Source: Saprospiraceae bacterium (GTDB taxonomy: Bacteria > Bacteroidota > Bacteroidia > Chitinophagales > Saprospiraceae). Taken from it: DNA of 11,139 nt. This document shows positions 5,713 to 11,139 of the stretch, piece by piece. How positions within the stretch are numbered: the stretch's first letter is position 1; every line of letters begins with the position of its first letter. The notes below the pieces were generated by a model. That model ran no database searches. It was not told the DNA's origin and saw only the letters and a program-made list of their open reading frames with translations. The stretch is taken from assembly GCA_013002475.1 (NCBI GenBank), contig JABDJM010000417.1, positions 1 to 11,139 of the forward strand, read 5' to 3'. Position numbers and translations under genes: made by a program.

Positions 5713-7439
5713 GCGTTTGATTGAAGGCTTAGTCCTTTTCGTTCAGAGGTAGGATCATTAAACTTTTTTCCATCAATAAAGTCTACAGCATCCTGGATCT
5801 TCATAAAGATCCGGTCCTTACCTATCTTTTCAAGCAGATGGGCCTTGGTAAATGCATCTCTGATGGGGCCTTTCATTCCACTGAAGAATAAATTGATGTC
5901 ATGCTTTTTAGCATTTTGAAGAATATCCTCAATGACATGCAATGCTGAACTATCAATATTATTTATGGGTTCGAAGTTTAAGATAACAGCCTTCAAGTCT
6001 TCTCCCTTTTGATCCGCATATTCATTCAAAGCACTTCGGAATTGGTCTGAATTTCCGAAAAATAATGAAGCGTCAAAACGCATCACCAAAAGTTCTGGTC
6101 GATCCTCAAGATCATCGAACCGTTCAAGGTTTCTATACAGGTCTGTTCCTTTTACTCTTCCCAAGGCTGCATGATGTGGATAAGCAGTTTGAAAAATTAT
6201 CATTACTAAAGAAAGGATAACACCTACCAAAACCCCTTGTTCAATACCTAGTCCAAGGGTGGCAAAAAAGGTGACCAACAGCATTGCCAGATCCCTCCTG
6301 TTAACCTTCCATAAATGCAGAACTTCCCTCCAATCGATAAGACCAAAAACAGCTACCATAATTACGGAAGCTAGTATCGCGTTTGGCAGATAATAAAAAA
6401 GCGGTGTTAGAAACAGAAGGGTTAAACCAACTAATAAAGCACTAATAATGCTTGCCATCCCCGTCTTCGCTCCCGCCTGATCATTGACCGCTGTTCTGGA
6501 AAAACCTCCCGTAACAGCATAGCTTTGAAAGAAGCTTCCTACCACATTGGCAAGTCCCAGGGAAACTAATTCCTGGTTGGCACTTAATTTATAGTCTTTA
6601 TGCTTTGCCTGGATAGCCTTTGCAACTGCAATACTCTCCATAAAACTTACCAGAGCGATAGCCAGGGCGACCCCGGTTAGGGAACCTAAAGAATCAAGGC
6701 TAAAATCAGGCACAGAAAAAATCGGCAAGCCTTTAGGCACTTCACCAACAATTTTCACACCCTCTGGCACGAGGTTAAATCCTACAACGGTCAGGATACC
6801 AAATATCACAGCAACCAATTGGGCCGGGATCGCCTTGTGTATCCTCTTTGCGAGAAGGATAACCAGGATCCCAACTACTCCAATTCCTAGAGCATAGCTA
6901 TTGGTTTCTCCGATCCGGCTGATCGCCTCGCCCACAATTTCATGGAAATGATGTGACCGTCCCAATGGGATTCCCAGCAGGTGTTTTAATTGGCTAATTC
7001 CAATGATCAAAGCTGCTGCTGAGGTAAATCCTGATATAACGGGATGTGAAAGGAAATTCACCAGGAAGCCAAGTCGAAAGGCACCCATCAGGAACTGGAT
7101 GGCACCCACCATAAAGGCAAGCAATATGGCTAATCCAATGAATGCCTCGGTGCCTCCTTCTGCAAGTGCCCCAACGCCGGTTGCGGTCAATAGGGATACC
7201 ATTGCCACAGGACCAACTGCCAGTTGACGGGATGTTCCCAACAAGGCATAGATGATCAGAGGAATAGTTGAGGCGTAAAGACCGTAAATGGGAGGAAGGC
7301 CAGCTATCATTGCATATGCCATTCCCTGTGGGATCAGCATAACACCCACCGTCAATCCGGCGGCCAAATCACTTTTGAAAAAGGATGAATTGTATCCCTT
7401 TCCCCAATCTAGTACAGGCAACATCCCTTTCCAATTCAT
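5709..7439 (-). CDS. SulP (SLC26-type) anion transporter with C-terminal STAS domain
   Basis: A 576-residue transporter of normal SulP length. The N-terminal signature LTVGVMLIPQGMAYAMIAGL lies at 29-48, followed by PPIYGLYAS (49-57), about 10-14 membrane helices up to residue 418, and the conserved AVTGGFSRTAVNDQAGAKTG segment at 308-327. A cytoplasmic STAS domain follows at about 447-557 with NIDSSAL at 494-500, the loop associated with nucleotide or partner binding. SulP proteins move sulfate, bicarbonate or related anions. In a pathway ending in sulfite or sulfate, sulfate movement is the natural guess, but bicarbonate cannot be excluded. It begins 9 bp after the Crp/Fnr stop and overlaps the next gene by 4 bp, so it is within the peroxiredoxin-led operon. 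Confidence 0.92.
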   Translation of the reverse strand: MNWKGMLPVLDWGKGYNSSFFKSDLAAGLTVGVMLIPQGMAYAMIAGLPPIYGLYASTIPLIIYALLGTSRQLAVGPVAMVSLLTATGVGALAEGGTEAFIGLAILLAFMVGAIQFLMGAFRLGFLVNFLSHPVISGFTSAAALIIGISQLKHLLGIPLGRSHHFHEIVGEAISRIGETNSYALGIGVVGILVILLAKRIHKAIPAQLVAVIFGILTVVGFNLVPEGVKIVGEVPKGLPIFSVPDFSLDSLGSLTGVALAIALVSFMESIAVAKAIQAKHKDYKLSANQELVSLGLANVVGSFFQSYAVTGGFSRTAVNDQAGAKTGMASIISALLVGLTLLFLTPLFYYLPNAILASVIMVAVFGLIDWREVLHLWKVNRRDLAMLLVTFFATLGLGIEQGVLVGVILSLVMIIFQTAYPHHAALGRVKGTDLYRNLERFDDLEDRPELLVMRFDASLFFGNSDQFRSALNEYADQKGEDLKAVILNFEPINNIDSSALHVIEDILQNAKKHDINLFFSGMKGPIRDAFTKAHLLEKIGKDRIFMKIQDAVDFIDGKKFNDPTSERKGLSLQSNA

Positions 7440-7448
7440 ACAGCTCAG

Positions 7449-8099
7449 TTACATTGTTAAATGGATCTTATTTCTCTCGAGTTTAACCTTCCCGTTTTTC
7501 TCCAATTTTTTCAAAAGCCTGGAAATGGCTTCCCGTGAAGCATTTAAATCCAGGGCAATTTTTTGGTGGGTAGTTTCCAAAGTTTTTGAGTTCAAAGCAA
7601 AAGCCGTTTTTTCCAAATAATCGACAAGTTGTTCATCCAGCTTAGAAAAAGCTAATCGGTCAACAGTATCGATCAGAGAGAACAATCTATAATCATACAT
7701 ACTGAAGATGAAATTCCGCCAGTCCGCATACTTCCCCATCCATTCATCTGCAGCTTCCAGAGGTATCAGCAACAAGGTGCTATCTTCTTCTGCGACTGCC
7801 ATGATCTCTGAGCGCTTTTGTACAAGACAACAAGAAAATGAAGCTGCACAAGTATCGCCCGGAGTGAGGTAGTAAAGGAAGACTTCATGATCATTTTCAT
7901 TCAGCCTGCTCACTTTCAGACTACCCTCCAGAACCAGGGGCAAAAATTTGATCTTATCCCCATAGTCAATGATTATTTCGGCACTTTGAACTTTTTCAAT
8001 TTTGGCCTTTTCTTCTAACTCAGTCAGGAGTTGTTGGTCTGCGAGACCAGGAAAATTTAACCTGATTCTTTTCCTAGTCTCCTCGTTATTTATACTCAT
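7449..8099 (-). CDS. Crp/Fnr family transcriptional regulator with a cysteine cluster
   Basis: A 216-residue protein: cyclic-nucleotide-binding-like beta-roll at about 20-120, dimer helix at about 125-160, and a winged helix-turn-helix at 176-214 (THQKIALDLNASREAISRLLKKLEKNG). The recognition helix carries R189, E190, S193 and R194, i.e. the positions corresponding to CRP R180/E181/R185 and FNR E209/S212/R213. The beta-roll contains C84, C90 and C91 (GDTCAASFSCCL); there is no N-terminal FNR-type [4Fe-4S] Cys set, and the cAMP-binding R-S/T pattern is not evident. A thiol-based or other small-molecule signal is more likely than cAMP. It lies 32 bp after the peroxiredoxin gene with no visible promoter, so it is probably autoregulated through the operator at 8838-8851. 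It is the likely regulator of both palindromes in the window (inference). Confidence 0.92.
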   Translation of the reverse strand: MSINNEETRKRIRLNFPGLADQQLLTELEEKAKIEKVQSAEIIIDYGDKIKFLPLVLEGSLKVSRLNENDHEVFLYYLTPGDTCAASFSCCLVQKRSEIMAVAEEDSTLLLIPLEAADEWMGKYADWRNFIFSMYDYRLFSLIDTVDRLAFSKLDEQLVDYLEKTAFALNSKTLETTHQKIALDLNASREAISRLLKKLEKNGKVKLERNKIHLTM

Positions 8100-8131
8100 A
8101 TCAAAACTTAACAGAATAGTCCTGAAAAGCT

Positions 8132-8791
8132 TTAAGCTAATGCTTTTTCGGCAAGATAAAAATCGACTTTTTCCAAAGTTTCATCGGCCAGACGCTCATT
8201 CATTTCATCCAAGGTTTTTGGGGGAGGAACGATGACGTTTTCACCAGGTTTCCAGTCAAGAGGCATAGCAACTTTGTGCTTATCAGAGACCTGGAGTGCT
8301 TTAAGAACCCTAAGGATCTCATTCATGTTTCTTCCGACATTTAGCGGGTAATACATGATCAGACGGATCTTCTTTTTTGGGTCTATGAAGAACACAGCTC
8401 TGACGGCAGCAGTTTCACTTTCATTTGGCTGCAACATCCCATAAAGCTTGGAGACTTTCATATCGATGTCTGCGATAATGGGAAAATCGAAATAAACGCC
8501 AGTTTTCTCTCTGACATTATTAACCCATCCAAGGTGGGCATGAACGGAATCAATACTGAGACCTAATCGCTCAGTATTTAATTCTTCAAACTCATTCTTT
8601 CTTTTTGCAAAACCACTCATCTCGGTGGTGCAGACTGGGGTGAAATCAGCCGGGTGGGAAAAGAGGACAATCCACTTATTTTTCCCGAAATCTGAAAATC
8701 TTAAACGGCCTTGGGTTGTGATGGCCTCAAAATCAGGAGCGGAATCACCAATTCTTGGCATTGAATATCCACCTATAGTGTTGTTTTCCAT
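8132..8791 (-). CDS. 1-Cys (Prx6-type) peroxiredoxin
   Basis: A 219-residue peroxiredoxin of the Prx6 class: IGDSAPDFEAITTQG at 14-28, active loop HPADFTPVCTTE at 46-57 with peroxidatic C54 and H46, and a long C-terminal dimer region with DWKPGENVIVPPP at 178-190. C54 is the only cysteine, so the enzyme must be recycled by an external thiol. It reduces peroxides and might act on persulfide-type substrates. ATG 8791 gives an expected 5' leader of only about 13 bases from the predicted promoter. The internal ATG at 8761 (M11, SMPRIGD) is preceded by AGGTGG at 7-nt spacing, a good Shine-Dalgarno, and gives a family-like N-terminus, so the protein may really be 209 residues. It leads the unit with the regulator, SulP and hydroxylase genes. 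Confidence 0.93.
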   Translation of the reverse strand: MENNTIGGYSMPRIGDSAPDFEAITTQGRLRFSDFGKNKWIVLFSHPADFTPVCTTEMSGFAKRKNEFEELNTERLGLSIDSVHAHLGWVNNVREKTGVYFDFPIIADIDMKVSKLYGMLQPNESETAAVRAVFFIDPKKKIRLIMYYPLNVGRNMNEILRVLKALQVSDKHKVAMPLDWKPGENVIVPPPKTLDEMNERLADETLEKVDFYLAEKALA

Positions 8792-8807
8792 GATAATTAA
8801 TTTTCCA

Positions 8808-8815
8808 CAAAAATA
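8808..8815 (-). promoter_or_regulatory. -7 box TATTTTTG of the peroxiredoxin promoter
   Basis: The minus strand reads TATTTTTG, a full match to TAnnTTTG, ending 16 bp before ATG 8791 (46 bp before the alternative ATG 8761). No good -33 element is seen at the normal spacing; the nearest TTG is only 11 bp away. This fits a promoter that needs the activator bound at the adjacent palindrome. Confidence 0.62.
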
Positions 8816-8837
8816 TCACGGAGAACCAAGATGGTCT

Positions 8838-8851
8838 GTGACACATGTCAC
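8838..8851. promoter_or_regulatory. Crp/Fnr-type operator GTGACACATGTCAC
   Basis: A perfect 14-bp palindrome, GTGACA-CA-TGTCAC, overlaps the last codons and stop of the upstream rhodanese gene. Its centre (8844.5) is 33 bp upstream of the centre of the TATTTTTG box (8811.5), the same distance as at the thioredoxin promoter and near -41.5 from the expected transcription start. It matches GTGA-N6-TCAC; compared with the thioredoxin site the fifth base is C instead of T. Confidence 0.62.
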
Positions 8852-9240
8852 TCACTCGCAGGGCTCTCGATAGAGTCAGATTCTTGTACCAATAATCCTT
8901 CCCTCAAATTGAAGACTTTGGTAAAACCCAAGTTATTGAGGATCACACAAACGCGAGTGATTCGCCGGCCGGTCCGGCAATAGACCAGGTAGGTCTTTTC
9001 AGGATCAAGGGCTTCCAATTCATCCGCCAGGTTATGCGAAAGGTAGTCGATGTTGGTGGCACCCTCAATTTTGTCAGTATTGAACTCTTCCGGGGTCCTG
9101 ACGTCCAGGATAATGGCATCCGGGTAATTTTCTACCAGTGTTAGGAACTTACCAAAAGCCAGATTATTCAGACTGGCTTTTAGCATGCCCCACCTGGATA
9201 TTTGACAGTCAGCCCCAGATTTATCAATATTCGGATCCAT
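8848..9240 (-). CDS. rhodanese-domain sulfurtransferase
   Basis: A 130-residue soluble protein with one rhodanese domain: IILDVRTPEEFNTDKIEGATNIDYL at about 43-67 and the active loop VYCRTGRRITRV at 86-97 with catalytic C88. C12 and C98 are additional cysteines. The first ~20 residues are an extra N-terminal segment; M19 (GMLKASL) could be the true start, but ATG 9238-9240 sits only 2 bp after the molybdoenzyme stop and suits coupling. It is transcribed with the molybdoenzyme, so it may deliver or accept sulfur for that enzyme's substrate. The peroxiredoxin operator overlaps its stop codon. The arrangement Mo-enzyme followed by rhodanese supports a sulfur substrate for the former (inference). 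Confidence 0.9.
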   Translation of the reverse strand: MDPNIDKSGADCQISRWGMLKASLNNLAFGKFLTLVENYPDAIILDVRTPEEFNTDKIEGATNIDYLSHNLADELEALDPEKTYLVYCRTGRRITRVCVILNNLGFTKVFNLREGLLVQESDSIESPASE

Positions 9241-9242
9241 TC

Positions 9243-11139
9243 TTAATCCCTAAGATAATACAGATCTTCCTGAGGTTTTAGTGGCCTTTTGAACCAAAGT
9301 GGTCTTCTCAGTCCATTTGGTCCCGGAGCCGGACGGGTCATTGCTAACCATTCCCGATAATTCTCCATTGATCGGTTTGTATCCACCATAATATCCCCGT
9401 ATTTATCACCGGGACTTGGTTTTTCGATCCTTACCCTTTGGTGCCAGCAATGCATGCCGCTAATAGGGTCCGGATGTACCGCATGGGTTATGTTCTGGTG
9501 GACTCCACCATCCACCCAGAAGATCCTCTTACTATCATTATCATCACTTTGGAAAGGTTTTACTCCGGACTTAGTATTCATTGTCCACTTTCCATCACCA
9601 TCATTTTCGATCCTCACTGTGTTAGTGGCCCATCGATTCCCTTTGTCCTGCTCTCTACGCCAGCGACCCAGGTGGTGGGAGCAAGCAACCACACCAGGCT
9701 TCATGCCTTGAGTAACCCAGACTTTATCAACGAAGTAGCCAATATCAGTATTCATTTTAACAATGTCCCCTGTTTGGAAACCCCATCTTGCCGCATCATC
9801 AGGATGCATCCATATTGGATTTCTGTTACTGATCTCCATCAACCATTTTGCATTTCCAGAACGGGAGTGGATCAGCGTCGGAAGCCGGAATGTTGGAACA
9901 AGCACATACTCACCTTTTTCCTTATCTAGTTTCTCTGGGTGGATGTGACTTTTGATATAGGAAGGGATAGCGTACTCAGGCCACTTCCAGTCAACCATGG
10001 TCTGACTGAAGAATTCATTCTTCATGCTTGGTGTCGGGAATCCTACTCTCGCCTCACCATTAACTTTCACCGCAACATTTTTTCCATTTTTGGAATAAAC
10101 GTTGGTTTCCGGATCAAAGTCGGCACCAGCCAATTTCTCCTCTGACACTACTTTATCATTCATCTTGTAGTTATGGGGTGCCACTTCAAAGGCTCCATAT
10201 CTACGCATATATTGAAGTTCTGTCAGACCTTCTTTCTTAGCTGCTTCAGGAAGGTTAGGAGTTCTTTCAAAGATGTATTGGTAATATTCATCAATGTTTA
10301 TCTTTTCTCCTTCTCTGTATGGAGACATAAAGTGCTTCCGCACCCCTAGCGAACCATCCGGATCAATCCTCCAACTCAATTCAATCCAAAATTCATCTTC
10401 TTCCCAAACTTCTCCCGGGTTCGTTTCATAGGTGAATTCGACTGTTTTTCCGGCCCTTCGCGCTGCTTCCCTAAGTACAGGTTGCCTGAAGGCGATCCAT
10501 TTGCCTGAGTGAGTTGCATAACTATTGAGATCATGCCGTTCAGCACTATGTCCCATTGGAAGGACCAGATCTGCAAAAAAGGCGGTCTCGTTCCAGGTTG
10601 GTGTCAAAGCGATATGCATCCCAAACAGCGACTCTTCTTTCAGGGCTTCCATCCAGGTAAATCCATCAGGATAAGTCCACACAGGATTGAACACCCGGGT
10701 GAAATACGTATCCATTTTTCCCCGTCCCTCTTTCAACATATGAGGAAGCAGGAAGCTCATTTCAAAATAGGCTAGCGGGTACTCTTTTGGGAAATGTAGC
10801 TCATTCCAGAATTTCTGTCCCGGAGGGACAGAGTGGAACTGTGGCTTGAACTTACTCCAGCTATTTGGAGAGGTTCCTCCCTTGGACCCCACACTTCCGG
10901 TAACGATATTCAAAAAGTGTAGAGCTCTGGATACGCACCAGCCTCCGAGATTTCCGCTAGCAGCTGCTCGCCAGTTATGGGTGGCGAATCGCTCTCCCGC
11001 TTCTCCGATTTTCCGGGCTACCTCAACGATCATATCCACTTTCACACCGGATTCTTTCTCTGCATATTCCGGCGTAAACTCAGCATATTCTTCAATTACT
11101 TTTTCGATGAAGGTTTCAAAGGTGCTCGGGACTCCTGGG
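9243..11139 (-). CDS. molybdopterin oxidoreductase catalytic subunit (DMSO reductase family), C-terminal part, start outside the window
   Basis: The minus frame is open from the window edge to TAA at 9245-9243, giving 631 residues; a GTG at 11045 is internal, because the preceding 31 codons are open and protein-like. Landmarks: SRALHFLNIVTGSVGSKGGTSP, a conserved segment of Mo-bisPGD enzymes; LTPTWNETAFFADLVLPMGHSAERHD, the usual pterin-domain strand where substrate-specific families read DVVLP; and a C-terminal molybdopterin-dinucleotide-binding domain with NRNPIWMHPDDAARWGFQTGDIVKMNT and GMKPGVVACSHHLGRWRR. About 560 residues follow the RALHFLN segment, so the full protein is probably 900-1000 aa, closer to sulfite-oxidising SoeA than to PhsA/PsrA, though the family is not settled by sequence alone. 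Partner FeS and membrane subunits, if present, must lie upstream. A rhodanese follows 2 bp downstream. Confidence 0.9.
   Translation of the reverse strand, partial: PGVPSTFETFIEKVIEEYAEFTPEYAEKESGVKVDMIVEVARKIGEAGERFATHNWRAAASGNLGGWCVSRALHFLNIVTGSVGSKGGTSPNSWSKFKPQFHSVPPGQKFWNELHFPKEYPLAYFEMSFLLPHMLKEGRGKMDTYFTRVFNPVWTYPDGFTWMEALKEESLFGMHIALTPTWNETAFFADLVLPMGHSAERHDLNSYATHSGKWIAFRQPVLREAARRAGKTVEFTYETNPGEVWEEDEFWIELSWRIDPDGSLGVRKHFMSPYREGEKINIDEYYQYIFERTPNLPEAAKKEGLTELQYMRRYGAFEVAPHNYKMNDKVVSEEKLAGADFDPETNVYSKNGKNVAVKVNGEARVGFPTPSMKNEFFSQTMVDWKWPEYAIPSYIKSHIHPEKLDKEKGEYVLVPTFRLPTLIHSRSGNAKWLMEISNRNPIWMHPDDAARWGFQTGDIVKMNTDIGYFVDKVWVTQGMKPGVVACSHHLGRWRREQDKGNRWATNTVRIENDGDGKWTMNTKSGVKPFQSDDNDSKRIFWVDGGVHQNITHAVHPDPISGMHCWHQRVRIEKPSPGDKYGDIMVDTNRSMENYREWLAMTRPAPGPNGLRRPLWFKRPLKPQEDLYYLRD

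Noticed and set aside
8121..8141. AGCTT-T-AAGCT inverted repeat between peroxiredoxin and regulator genes
   Set aside because: The single-base loop cannot form a hairpin and no U-run follows, so there is no support for a terminator separating the two genes.
9438..9929. 163-codon open frame on the plus strand
   Set aside because: It lies wholly antisense to the conserved molybdoenzyme coding region, and its translation shows no domain or family signature.
11043..11045. GTG as start of the molybdoenzyme
   Set aside because: The frame remains open and protein-like for 31 codons up to the window edge, and the catalytic N-terminal half of the family would be missing.

Overview
The window looks like a chromosomal segment of a Bacteroidota bacterium, probably Cytophagia/Flavobacteriia-like (inference). 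The GC content is moderate. The best promoter matches are the Bacteroidota -7 box TAnnTTTG, and most start codons lack a Shine-Dalgarno sequence. All fourteen genes lie on the minus strand, so transcription runs from high to low coordinates, and intergenic space is small.

Almost the whole window is one sulfur (sulfane sulfur/sulfide/sulfite) handling island. From right to left it holds: the C-terminal 631 residues of a long molybdopterin oxidoreductase catalytic subunit (9243-11139, start outside the window) with a rhodanese 2 bp downstream; a 1-Cys peroxiredoxin, a Crp/Fnr regulator, a SulP/STAS anion transporter, a membrane fatty-acid-hydroxylase/sterol-desaturase protein and a rhodanese lipoprotein, which form a second unit; a thioredoxin, a stand-alone rhodanese, a CstB-like persulfide dioxygenase with two rhodanese domains, a YeeE/YedE (TsuA-like) transporter split into two genes, and a DUF983 membrane protein, which form a third unit. 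After a 266 bp gap, the left edge carries the first 110 residues of an NRPS-type adenylation protein, unrelated to the sulfur genes.

The main discovery-type observation is a repeated promoter. The peroxiredoxin and thioredoxin genes each have a perfect TAnnTTTG box, and the centre of a 14-bp GTGA-N6-TCAC palindrome lies exactly 33 bp upstream of the centre of that box in both cases. This is the usual class II (about -41.5) activator position. The Crp/Fnr protein encoded between the two promoters has a recognition helix (S-R-E-A-I-S-R) that combines the CRP and FNR contact residues and would suit GTGAT-type half-sites. It also carries a Cys cluster (C84, C90, C91) next to the effector domain. 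I infer a self-contained, autoregulated, thiol- or sulfane-sulfur-responsive regulon.

Proposed logic (inference): thiosulfate/sulfane sulfur enters through the split YeeE/YedE channel and is passed between rhodaneses (one in the envelope, several in the cytoplasm). Persulfide is oxidised to sulfite by the dioxygenase, and the thioredoxin and peroxiredoxin handle persulfide and peroxide by-products. Sulfite may be oxidised by the molybdoenzyme, and SulP may move the resulting sulfate or another anion. No sulfide:quinone oxidoreductase is visible in the window.
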